Positions 1-6,855 of a stretch of DNA of 11,684 nucleotides are shown here, piece after piece. The translations under genes were made by a program, and so were the position numbers. The DNA is taken from the NCBI GenBank assembly GCA_009922885.1, contig RFUP01000038.1, forward strand, positions 1 through 11,684, read 5' to 3'. The notes under the pieces are model-generated. The model worked only from the letters and a program-made list of their open reading frames with translations. It had not been told where the DNA came from and searched no databases. Source of the stretch: Paracoccaceae bacterium. Its GTDB lineage: Bacteria > Pseudomonadota > Alphaproteobacteria > Rhodobacterales > Rhodobacteraceae. Each line of letters opens with the position of its first letter. Position 1 is the stretch's first letter.

Positions 1-2037
1 GGCGTTTTGAACGGCGAAAGGAATCAGGTGCTTCTGGGGGCCACGGGCACCGGGAAAACCTTCACCATGGCCAAGGTGATCGAGGAAACCCAACGCCCCG
101 CCATCATCCTCGCCCCCAACAAAACCCTCGCCGCCCAGCTTTACGGCGAGTTCAAAGGCTTCTTCCCCGATAATGCGGTCGAGTATTTCGTATCCTATTA
201 CGACTACTACCAGCCCGAGGCCTACGTCGCCCGCACCGACACCTACATCGAGAAAGAGAGCCAGATTAACGAACAGATCGACCGGATGCGCCACTCGGCC
301 ACCCGCGCGCTTCTGGAACGCGACGATGTGATCATCGTGGCTTCTGTCTCCTGCATCTACGGTATCGGCTCGGTCGAAACCTATTCCGCCATGACGCAGG
401 ACCTCATCGTCGGCCAGATGTATGACCCCCGCCAAGTCATGTCCGAGCTTGTCGCCCAAGCCTACCGCCGCAACGACGCCGCCTTCCAGCGTGGCTCCTT
501 CCGCGTGCGCGGCGATGTCATCGAACTCTGGCCCGCCCACTTGGAAGATCGCGCTTGGCGCTTCTCCTTCTTCGGCAACGACCTCGAAACCATCACCGAA
601 TTCGACCCCCTCACGGGCCAGAAAACCGACAGTTTCGACAAGATCCGTATCTACGCCAACTCGCACTACGTCACGCCGCGCCCCACCATGCAGCAGGCAA
701 CCAAAGGCATCCGGCTGGAACTCGCGCAGCGCCTCAAGCAACTCACCGACGAGGGCAAACTCCTCGAAGCCCAACGCCTTGAGCAGCGCACCAATTTCGA
801 TCTCGAAATGCTCGAAGCCACCGGCGTCTGCAACGGCATCGAGAACTACTCGCGTTACCTCACAGGCCGCGCCCCCGGTGAACCGCCGCCCACGCTCTTC
901 GAATTCATCCCCGACAATGCCATCGTCTTCGCCGATGAATCCCACGTCTCCGTGCCGCAAATCGGCGGCATGTATCGGGGCGACTTCCGGCGCAAATTCA
1001 CTCTGGCCGAGCATGGCTTCCGCTTGCCTTCCTGCACCGATAACCGCCCCCTCAAATTCGAGGAATGGGACGCGATGCGCCCGCAATCCGTGTTCGTCTC
1101 GGCCACGCCTGCGTCATGGGAAATGGAACAGGCAGGCGGCGTATTCACCGAACAAGTGATCCGCCCCACGGGCCTTCTCGATCCGGTCGTCGAAATCCGC
1201 CCCGTTTCGATGCAGGTCGATGATCTTCTCGACGAAATCCGCAAAGTCGCCGCCCAAGGCCTGCGCGTGCTCGTCACCACGCTCACCAAACGCATGGCCG
1301 AAGACCTCACCGAATATTTCCACGAGCAGGGCATCCGCATCCGCTACATGCACTCCGATATCGACACCATCGAGCGCATCGAAATCCTGCGTGACCTGCG
1401 GCTTGGCGCTTTCGACGTGCTCGTCGGCATCAACCTGCTGCGCGAAGGTCTCGACATTCCGGAATGCGGTCTGGTGGCCATCCTCGACGCGGATAAAGAA
1501 GGCTTCCTGCGTTCGGAAACCTCCCTCATCCAGACCATCGGCCGCGCCGCGCGCAACGCCGAAGGCCGCGTCATCATGTATGCCGATCGCATCACCGGAT
1601 CGATGGAACGCGCCATCGCCGAAACCAACCGCCGCCGTGAAAAGCAGATGGCCTATAACGAGACCCATGGCATCACGCCGACCACCGTGAAGAAAAACGT
1701 CGAAGACGTGCTCGCAGGTCTCTGGCAAGGCGATACCGATCAGGCCCGCGTCACCGCCAAGGTGGACAAGCCGATGGTTGGCCAGAATCTCGCCGCCCAC
1801 CTCGACGCGCTGCGCGCCCAGATGCGCAAAGCCGCCGAGAACCTCGAATTCGAAGAAGCCGCCCGCCTCCGCGACGAGGTCAAACGCCTCGAAGCTGTCG
1901 AACTGGCCATCTCCGACGATCCCTTGGCCCGCCAATCCGCCGTGGACGATGCCGTCGAAGAAGCCCAGAAAGTCAAAGGCCGCTCCACCGCAGGCCGCCC
2001 CGGCCAGCGCGGCGGGAATGTGAAGCGGCGCAGGTAG
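1..2037 (+). CDS. uvrB: UvrB, excinuclease ABC subunit B (5' end outside window)
   Basis: UvrB is the damage-verifying, helicase-like subunit of the cytoplasmic UvrABC nucleotide excision repair complex; it receives lesions from UvrA and recruits UvrC. Counting from the TTG codon at 7, Walker A GATGTGKT is at residues 11-18, the damage-clamping beta-hairpin YYDYYQPEAY at 64-73, the DESH motif II at 310-313, GINLLREGLDIPE (motif V) from 474, QTIGRAARN (motif VI) at 509-517, and a UVR coiled-coil domain for UvrC contact at about 594-632. A basic tail follows. The frame is open to base 1, and E. coli UvrB has about 28 more residues before Walker A than are present here, so the true start lies upstream and the TTG at 7 is not a credible start. 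The visible part has no internal stop or missing motif. Identity is certain from the motifs; only the N-terminus is unknown. Confidence 0.98.
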   Translation, partial: GVLNGERNQVLLGATGTGKTFTMAKVIEETQRPAIILAPNKTLAAQLYGEFKGFFPDNAVEYFVSYYDYYQPEAYVARTDTYIEKESQINEQIDRMRHSATRALLERDDVIIVASVSCIYGIGSVETYSAMTQDLIVGQMYDPRQVMSELVAQAYRRNDAAFQRGSFRVRGDVIELWPAHLEDRAWRFSFFGNDLETITEFDPLTGQKTDSFDKIRIYANSHYVTPRPTMQQATKGIRLELAQRLKQLTDEGKLLEAQRLEQRTNFDLEMLEATGVCNGIENYSRYLTGRAPGEPPPTLFEFIPDNAIVFADESHVSVPQIGGMYRGDFRRKFTLAEHGFRLPSCTDNRPLKFEEWDAMRPQSVFVSATPASWEMEQAGGVFTEQVIRPTGLLDPVVEIRPVSMQVDDLLDEIRKVAAQGLRVLVTTLTKRMAEDLTEYFHEQGIRIRYMHSDIDTIERIEILRDLRLGAFDVLVGINLLREGLDIPECGLVAILDADKEGFLRSETSLIQTIGRAARNAEGRVIMYADRITGSMERAIAETNRRREKQMAYNETHGITPTTVKKNVEDVLAGLWQGDTDQARVTAKVDKPMVGQNLAAHLDALRAQMRKAAENLEFEEAARLRDEVKRLEAVELAISDDPLARQSAVDDAVEEAQKVKGRSTAGRPGQRGGNVKRRR

Positions 2038-2053
2038 GGAGCAATTTCTCCTT
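2036..2053 (+). terminator. Weak hairpin at the uvrB stop codon
   Basis: A six-base-pair stem (AGGGAG paired with CTCCTT, one G-T wobble) with a six-base loop overlaps the uvrB stop codon. No run of T follows, so intrinsic termination is doubtful. It is listed because it is the only structure between uvrB and the next gene. Confidence 0.2.
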
Positions 2054-2070
2054 CAGTAAATATTCGATCA

Positions 2071-2099
2071 TTGACAGTCGCCTCAGGCAATCACAACCT
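2071..2099 (+). promoter_or_regulatory. Candidate promoter for the small exported-protein gene
   Basis: A perfect TTGACA -35 hexamer is at 2071-2076, in the 89-nt gap after uvrB and upstream of the GTG at 2127. A spacing of 17 would put the -10 at 2094-2099 (CAACCT), which is a poor match. The call rests on the -35 hexamer and its location only. Confidence 0.3.
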
Positions 2100-2126
2100 G
2101 AAAGAGTGTTGGTAAAGGGGATAACT

Positions 2127-2618
2127 GTGTTTAAAAAACTCATTTTCGCAGCTATGTTTGCAGTCTTCGCGTCGCCTCTGTTGGCAACGGAAGCCTTGGT
2201 GCTGAATCAGGAGGAATCGCCCCTCAAAATCGTGGGGTACACTGTTAGCTACAAGAGTCCTGACAGAGGAATAGGTGACGGAACGATTGTTCATCGCCTG
2301 ACTTTAGAGAACCCGTCAGGCGCCTCTGTTGTAGCATATGGCGTAGGGTTCAGAACTTTCGACTCTTTCAAACGTTCGATGGGGCGCCCATTTATTGGAT
2401 ATGACATGTCTGGTGTCGCGGTAGGTAGCAAAGCGACCCCAATCTGGGAAAATCGTGCTCTCTCTGCATATTTGTTCCGTGGCTATGGGATAGGGGTTGC
2501 GTATGTTTCGATCGTGCGCATGGAAGATGGAACAATCTGGCGCGCCGATAGTAATTCAATTTCGAACCAGTTGACGGACTTAGAACTCGATCTCACAACT
2601 CCTGAGGACTTCGAGTAA
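2127..2618 (+). CDS. Small exported protein of unknown function
   Basis: I do not recognise the family. The preferred start is GTG at 2127 because AAAGGGG (2114-2120) lies six bases upstream and because it opens directly onto a signal peptide: FKK, a hydrophobic core (about residues 5-19), then a likely cleavage site after Ala20 or Ala23. An in-frame GTG at 2106 would add seven residues in front. The mature part, about 140 residues, has no cysteine, so it is neither a lipoprotein nor a disulfide protein. It contains a short beta-type pattern (IVGYTVSYKS, IVHRLTLENPSG, IVRMEDGTIWRAD) and an acidic C-terminus, which suggests a soluble periplasmic beta-rich domain. Two sampled 60-nt stretches are 48-50% GC against 65% for one in uvrB, so the gene differs in composition and may have been acquired. 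It is the only gene between uvrB and the WaaA-like gene and probably has its own promoter. Confidence 0.75.
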   Translation: MFKKLIFAAMFAVFASPLLATEALVLNQEESPLKIVGYTVSYKSPDRGIGDGTIVHRLTLENPSGASVVAYGVGFRTFDSFKRSMGRPFIGYDMSGVAVGSKATPIWENRALSAYLFRGYGIGVAYVSIVRMEDGTIWRADSNSISNQLTDLELDLTTPEDFE

Positions 2619-2656
2619 AACGAACTTTTGCGTCGGCGATCTGATTTGCCCAACGT

Positions 2657-2700
2657 CATGACGCTTGCCATACGCAATCCATACGCAATCCAGACGCTTC
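2657..2700 (+). repeat. Four 11-nt tandem units with an ACGC core
   Basis: Two perfect tandem copies of CCATACGCAAT (2668-2678 and 2679-2689) are flanked by two degenerate copies in the same register, CATGACGCTTG (2657-2667) and CCAGACGCTTC (2690-2700). All four share ACGC at the same place in the unit. The 11-nt period is close to one DNA helical turn, so a protein could contact one face of the helix, but the array is short and no function is shown. Confidence 0.6.
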
Positions 2701-2703
2701 GGA

Positions 2704-2745
2704 AACGGGGTTTCGCCCCGATTGTGCAGGTGCGGAAACCCCGTT
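2704..2745 (+). repeat. 11-bp perfect inverted repeat with competing inner hairpin
   Basis: AACGGGGTTTC (2704-2714) and GAAACCCCGTT (2735-2745) are exact reverse complements separated by 20 nt. The left arm can instead form a local hairpin, CGGGG-TTTCG-CCCCG at 2706-2720, which uses the same bases, so the two folds exclude each other. The downstream sequence ACTTTGGG is not a proper T-tract. It may be a terminator for the small exported-protein gene or a regulatory leader fold for the genes downstream. Confidence 0.6.
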
Positions 2746-2774
2746 ACTTTGGGCCAATGGAACGGGAGTTTGCC

Positions 2775-2837
2775 ATGGCCAGCCTTCACACATCACCACG
2801 CGTGGCCGCTCAAGCCGCCACAAGATATGGTGGTTGA
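2775..2837 (+). CDS. Possible 20-codon leader ORF
   Basis: An ATG at 2775 follows GGGAG (2763-2767) at a spacing of seven and opens 20 codons ending in TGA at 2835-2837, three bases before the GTG start of the WaaA-like gene. The peptide is MASLHTSPRVAAQAATRYGG, with no run of a single amino acid that would suggest classical attenuation. The good ribosome binding site and the tight spacing are compatible with translational coupling, but an ORF this short can arise by chance. Confidence 0.2.
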   Translation: MASLHTSPRVAAQAATRYGG

Positions 2838-2840
2838 TCT

Positions 2841-4058
2841 GTGGCCCGCTCTCTAGGTTTGGCGGCCTACATGGCCATTGCCCGCCGTTCCGATCCGGCA
2901 GCCGTATGGCAACCTTCCGGCCCGGCGCCCGAAGGCGAAGTGGTCTGGGGCCACGCCACCAGCCCCCAGCGCGTCGCCCTCCTCTGCCACCTCGCCACCC
3001 GCCTTTCAGCCCAACGTCCAGACCTTGAAATTGTCCTGACGTATTCGGAAACCAGCCCGCCGGACAAGGTGCCTCAAGGGGTTACGATAGAGGCGCTGCC
3101 TGCCGAAAATCTGAAAGATATCAGACGTTTTCTGGATCACACCCGCCCCCACCTCTGCCTCTGGACAGGTGGGCTCCTGCGCCCCGCACTGATCGGCGAA
3201 GCCGCCGCGCGGGCCATTCCCCTGATGTTAATCGATGCCGACGAGTCTGCTTTTGATGACGCCCGCTTCCGCTGGCTCCCCGACATCACCCGCGCAACGC
3301 TCAAACATTTCGGCCTGATCTTCGCCGCCTCCGCCAATGCCGCCCAACGCGTTCTGAAACTCGGTGCGTCGCCCGAAATCGTCACCATGACGGGCCCTCT
3401 GCAAGCCACGGGGGCAATACTCCAAGGCGACGAAAAGGAACGCGACCGCCTCGGCCAGATTCTCACAGGCCGCCCGATCTGGCTCGCAGCGCGCATCGCG
3501 CTGGCCGAGACAGAAGCCATGCTCCGTGCTCACCGACTTTCGCTGCGGGGAGCTCACCGTCAACTCCTTGTAATTGTTCCAGAAATGGAAAGTGACGGCG
3601 ATGCGATAGAAGCCCAGCTCATAGAGAGCGGCTGGCGTTACGCGCGCTGGTCCCGTGGCGAAGACACAACAGAAGCCACCCAGATTCTTCTGGCGGATAC
3701 TGAAGGCGAAATGGGTCTCTGGTATCGCTTGGCCCCCGTCACCTTCCTCGGCGGATCACTGGCCACGGGCATTGGCGGGCGTGATCCCTTCGAGCCTGCA
3801 GCCCTCGGCTCTGCCGTCCTCTACGGCCCAAACGTCGGCCGCCACCTCTCCGCCTATTCCCGCCTCGCCAGCGCCGGAGCCGCGCGCATCGTGAAGGATG
3901 CTGAAACCCTCGCCAGCGCCGTCCAACGCCTCTCCGCCCCAGACCAAGCGGCGGCTATGGCGCATGCTGCATGGGAAGTGGTAACCCAAGGTGCAGAAGC
4001 CACCGATCAACTTCTCGACCTGATCCAAGACGCACTCGATCTGGCGGAGGCCCCCTGA
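2841..4058 (+). CDS. Divergent Kdo-transferase-family (WaaA/KdtA-like) glycosyltransferase
   Basis: The protein (405 aa) has the two-Rossmann GT-B layout of WaaA/KdtA, the inner-membrane enzyme that moves Kdo from CMP-Kdo to lipid A precursor. The C-terminal half keeps family landmarks: GRPIWLAA (210-217), a DTEGEMGLWYRLAPVTFLGGSL stretch (from 286), GGRDPFEPA (312-320) and LYGPNVG (327-333). The N-terminal half does not: the canonical HxxSVGE becomes HATSPQR (38-44), which by ungapped alignment puts Arg44 in place of the catalytic Glu; ETELWPN becomes GGLLRPA (110-116); and the C-domain RHPER region reads PEMESDG. It may be a non-Kdo sugar transferase, an accessory paralogue or a degenerate copy. 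GTG at 2841 is the first start after an in-frame stop (2835-2837) and gives the MARSLGLAAY opening; its ribosome binding site is weak. The stop overlaps the lpxK start (TGATG), so the two genes are co-expressed. Confidence 0.85.
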   Translation: MARSLGLAAYMAIARRSDPAAVWQPSGPAPEGEVVWGHATSPQRVALLCHLATRLSAQRPDLEIVLTYSETSPPDKVPQGVTIEALPAENLKDIRRFLDHTRPHLCLWTGGLLRPALIGEAAARAIPLMLIDADESAFDDARFRWLPDITRATLKHFGLIFAASANAAQRVLKLGASPEIVTMTGPLQATGAILQGDEKERDRLGQILTGRPIWLAARIALAETEAMLRAHRLSLRGAHRQLLVIVPEMESDGDAIEAQLIESGWRYARWSRGEDTTEATQILLADTEGEMGLWYRLAPVTFLGGSLATGIGGRDPFEPAALGSAVLYGPNVGRHLSAYSRLASAGAARIVKDAETLASAVQRLSAPDQAAAMAHAAWEVVTQGAEATDQLLDLIQDALDLAEAP

Positions 4059-4060
4059 TG
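4046..4060 (+). promoter_or_regulatory. lpxK ribosome binding site inside the WaaA-like gene
   Basis: GGAGG (4046-4050) lies seven bases before ATG 4058, within the last codons of the upstream gene. Together with the one-base TGATG overlap it fixes the lpxK start and indicates translational coupling. Confidence 0.75.
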
Positions 4061-5053
4061 CAAGCCCCGAAATTCTGGTTTACCTCCCCGAATAAGCCCG
4101 CCTTGGCCGCGCGTCTGCTGGCCCCTCTCGGAGCAGCCTATGCCGCAGCAACCGCGCGCCGTTTGGCGGGAACGGAGCCGAAAAACCTATCTGTTCCAGT
4201 GATTTGCGTCGGCAATCTGAATGCGGGCGGCACAGGCAAGACACCCACGGTAATCGCCCTCATGGAGGAGCTTCGCCGCTTCCACGTGGAGCCGCATGTT
4301 GTGTCGCGGGGCTACGGTGGCAGTGCGGTTGGCCCACTGGAAGTGGACCCCTCTCGCCATACTGCCGCCAAGGTCGGAGACGAGCCCTTGCTCCTCTCGG
4401 CCTTCGCCCGCGTTTGGGTCGCCAAGGATCGTGCCGCGGGTGCAGAAGCCGCCATTGCCGCAGGTGCCGGCGTGATCGTGCTGGACGACGGCTTCCAGAA
4501 CCCCACTCTAAAGAAATCGCTCTCGATCATCACCGTCGACGCCTCCAAAGGCTTCGGAAACGGCCGCTGCCTGCCCGCTGGCCCCCTGCGCGAACCCGTG
4601 TCCAAGGGCCTCGCCCGCGCCGATCTATTGCTGTCCATCGGTGAACCCGAAGACCAAGCCCAGTTTGCCTCTGAATGGGGCGCGCAGATCATCATCCCGC
4701 ACCTCACAGGCCGCCTCGCGCCGCTTCAGACCGGGATGGACTGGTCTGGCACCCGCGCCCTCGCGTTTGCAGGCATCGGCCACCCCGAGAAGTTCTTTTC
4801 CACGCTCCGCAGCCTCGGAGCGGATGTCGTGCGCGCCGAAGCGCTTGACGATCACCAGCATCTCTCCTCAGCCTTGCTCACGCGGCTTGAAACCGAGGCG
4901 AAGGCGCGGGGCTTGCAGCTTGTAACCACCGAGAAAGACGCAGCGCGCCTGCCACCTGCGTTCCGAACACGGGTGATAACACTTCCGGTGCGCCTCGAAA
5001 TCGACGATCCAAGCCCCCTGCAAAGTGCGCTGACCCGCGTTTTCAAAGGCTAA
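4058..5053 (+). CDS. lpxK: LpxK, tetraacyldisaccharide 4'-kinase
   Basis: LpxK is the inner-membrane P-loop kinase that phosphorylates the 4' position of the disaccharide-1-phosphate precursor to give lipid IVA, just before Kdo addition. The 331-residue protein has the usual length and motifs: an N-terminal hydrophobic/amphipathic membrane-associating stretch (about 14-36), Walker A GNLNAGGTGKT (52-62), SRGYGG (83-88), GDEP (107-110), LDDGFQ (142-147, containing the conserved Asp-Asp) and PAGPLREP (173-180). The late VTTEKDAARLP segment is also typical of the family. The start is fixed by the TGATG overlap with the upstream gene and the GGAGG at 4046-4050. Its placement after a WaaA-family gene matches the pathway order. 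Nothing appears broken, so lipid A 4'-phosphorylation is expected in this organism. Confidence 0.97.
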   Translation: MQAPKFWFTSPNKPALAARLLAPLGAAYAAATARRLAGTEPKNLSVPVICVGNLNAGGTGKTPTVIALMEELRRFHVEPHVVSRGYGGSAVGPLEVDPSRHTAAKVGDEPLLLSAFARVWVAKDRAAGAEAAIAAGAGVIVLDDGFQNPTLKKSLSIITVDASKGFGNGRCLPAGPLREPVSKGLARADLLLSIGEPEDQAQFASEWGAQIIIPHLTGRLAPLQTGMDWSGTRALAFAGIGHPEKFFSTLRSLGADVVRAEALDDHQHLSSALLTRLETEAKARGLQLVTTEKDAARLPPAFRTRVITLPVRLEIDDPSPLQSALTRVFKG

Positions 5054-5071
5054 AATTGCGCGCAAATGGCG

Positions 5072-5089
5072 GGGCGGATTTCATCGCCC
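5072..5089 (+). terminator. Weak hairpin after lpxK
   Basis: GGGCG (5072-5076) pairs with CGCCC (5085-5089) around an eight-base loop, 18 nt after the lpxK stop. There is no following T-tract. A 10-bp palindrome, TTGCGCGCAA, lies just before it at 5056-5065. Transcription may well read through into the sugar transferase. Confidence 0.2.
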
Positions 5090-5132
5090 GTTAGCGGATG
5101 CGCTGCAGATTGCCTCCAAACCGGAGCCAGTC

Positions 5133-5777
5133 ATGCACTCTTTCAGCCTTTCCCCTGCCCGCCCGTATCCCGTTGTTTTGCCGATCAAACACGGGCTCGA
5201 CATTGCCCTGATCATGCTCACGGCCCCGCTCTGGATGCCGCTCCTGCTGGGCACTGCTTTGATGATCGCGGCGCAAGGTGGCGGCGTTTTCTTTTCGCAA
5301 ATCCGGATCGGCCAGAACGGGCAACCGTTCCGCATCTGGAAATTCCGCACCATGCGCCCATCCGCCGAGGGGCGGTTAGCAGCGCTTCTGCAAGATCCCG
5401 CATTTCGCGAGGAATGGGAGCGGTATGGCAAGCTGGTGAATGATCCCCGCCAAACGTGGTTCGGGCGAATATTGCGGCGCCATTCCCTCGATGAATTGCC
5501 GCAACTCTGGAACGTGCTGCGCGGCGAAATGAGCCTTGTCGGCCCGCGCCCGTTGTTGCCCGAAGAACTCCGGCGCGAATACGGTGCCTTGGCCGCAACG
5601 GTTCTGCGTGTCCGCCCGGGCATGACAGGGGCGTGGCAGGTTTCTGGGCGCAATCGCCTGAGTTACGCGCAGCGCCTTGATCTGGACCTCGCCTATGCGC
5701 GGAACCCTTCTTTGATGACGGATTTGGCAATCCTCGCCCGCACGTTTCGGGCAATCTTGCGCGGCACGGGCCACTAG
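5133..5777 (+). CDS. Bacterial sugar transferase (undecaprenyl-phosphate sugar-1-P transferase, ExoY/PglC type)
   Basis: The 214-residue protein is a minimal member of the polyisoprenyl-phosphate hexose-1-phosphate transferase family (PF02397), which transfers a sugar phosphate from a UDP-sugar to undecaprenyl phosphate and so starts an exopolysaccharide, O-antigen or glycan chain at the inner membrane. Visible features are a basic residue before one hydrophobic membrane segment (KHGLDIALIM, about 19-46), KFRTM (70-74), SLDELPQLWNVLRGEMSLVGPRP (from 118) with the catalytic Asp120-Glu121 pair known in PglC, and RPGMTGAWQVSGRN (161-174). It lacks the long multi-membrane N-terminus of WbaP-type enzymes. 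ATG 5133 is supported by GGAG (5123-5126) six bases upstream. It lies 79 nt after lpxK on the same strand, possibly in the same transcript. No other polysaccharide gene is in view, so substrate and product cannot be told. Confidence 0.93.
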   Translation: MHSFSLSPARPYPVVLPIKHGLDIALIMLTAPLWMPLLLGTALMIAAQGGGVFFSQIRIGQNGQPFRIWKFRTMRPSAEGRLAALLQDPAFREEWERYGKLVNDPRQTWFGRILRRHSLDELPQLWNVLRGEMSLVGPRPLLPEELRREYGALAATVLRVRPGMTGAWQVSGRNRLSYAQRLDLDLAYARNPSLMTDLAILARTFRAILRGTGH

Positions 5778-5795
5778 GCCTTGCCGCGCAATAAT

Positions 5796-6855
5796 TCAGT
5801 TGTCTTGGCCCAGCTTCGGCGAAGGCGCATCAAGCACCAGTTCCGCGCCTGAGAAGCGGAACGGTGCGCGCACACCGGGCACACCGCCGGGCGCGATCTG
5901 CATGCCACGGGCCTCTACCTGTGGATCGGCGAACACCTCTGCCATGTCGTTGATCGGCCCTGCCGGGATGCCATCCGCCTCGCAACCCGCCAAAACCTCT
6001 GCCTTGGTGCGCTTGCGCGTTTCGGCCATCAGAAGCGCAATCATCTCGGGGCGGTTCCCCACACGATCCGAGTTTTTCAGGAACTTCGGATCGTCGCACA
6101 TCCAGTCCAGCCCCAAGAAACGGCACAGGCGCTGATATTGCCCGTCATTTCCGGTTGCGATGATGATATGCCCGTCCGCGCAGTCGAACACCTGATAGGG
6201 CGTCAAGTTCGGGTGGTAGTTGCCCGTCCGCCCGGGGGGCGTTCCCGTGGCGAGGTAATTCATCGCTTGGTTCGCTGTTACAGAAACAGCCGTATCCAGA
6301 AGCGCCATATCGATATGCTGGCCCTTCCCGGTGCTATGGCGCTGATGCAATGCCGCAAGAATGCCAGCAACCGAATAGACCCCGGTGAAGATGTCTGTAA
6401 TCGCCACACCGGCGCGCTGCGGTTGGCCATCTGGTTCGCCCGTGATCGACATCAGGCCGGACATGCCTTGGATGATGTAATCATAGCCCGCACGATGCGC
6501 ATAAGGCCCTGTCTGGCCGAAACCCGTGATCGAGCAATAAATCAAACCCGGGTTGATCGCCGCCAGAGACGGGTAATCAAGACCGTATTTCTTCAGCCCA
6601 CCCACTTTGAAATTCTCGATCAGGATATCGGCATCCTTGACCAAGGACCGTACGGCTTCCTGGCCTTCCGGCGTGCGGAAATCGACCGTAACAGACTTCT
6701 TTCCGCGATTGCAGGAATGGAAGTATGCGGCGGATTTATCGCCATCGCGTTCGATAAAGGGCGGGCCCGAGATCTGCCAGCGTCTGCCCAGCCCAAGGGC
6801 CCGCCAGAATCCGCGCCAGCTCGACGACTTTCAACCCAGCAAGCGGCGCGGCCAT
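5796..6855 (-). pseudogene. CaiB/BaiF family CoA-transferase, frameshifted near the 5' end
   Basis: The family moves CoA between carboxylic acids (formyl-CoA:oxalate, carnitine and relatives). The natural start is ATG 6855, since it overlaps the stop of the upstream DsbA-like gene (TAATG) and opens with a typical family N-terminus: MAAPLAGLKVVELARILAGP, then WAGQTLADLG. After Gly30 this frame ends at TAA 6738-6736. The family sequence resumes in the next frame at GPPFIERDGDKSAAYF (from 6767) and runs to 5796 with VENF-like ENFKVGG, the GFGQTGPY stretch and the catalytic Asp in DMALLDT (codon 6296-6294). The conserved block expected between (VIKIE...GDDTR...W, about 17 residues) is missing. 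The simplest event is one deletion of about 53 nt (length 2 modulo 3). A shorter product from TTG 6644 (282 aa) would keep the catalytic Asp but lack the CoA-binding N-terminus. A sequencing error cannot be excluded. Confidence 0.8.

Noticed and set aside
7..9. TTG as the real start of uvrB
   Set aside because: The frame is open to base 1, and UvrB normally has about 28 or more residues before this point.
1114..1935. 273-codon open frame on the minus strand
   Set aside because: It lies wholly inside uvrB in a high-GC stretch and resembles no family; the uvrB motifs account for the region.
2657..2700. CRISPR array or plasmid-type origin iterons
   Set aside because: The units are contiguous 11-mers with no spacers, only two are perfect, and no Cas or Rep gene is in the window.
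2628..2856. Longer ORFs (64-70 codons) across the intergenic region
   Set aside because: They run through the tandem and inverted repeats and lack ribosome binding sites; only the short frame from 2775 has one.
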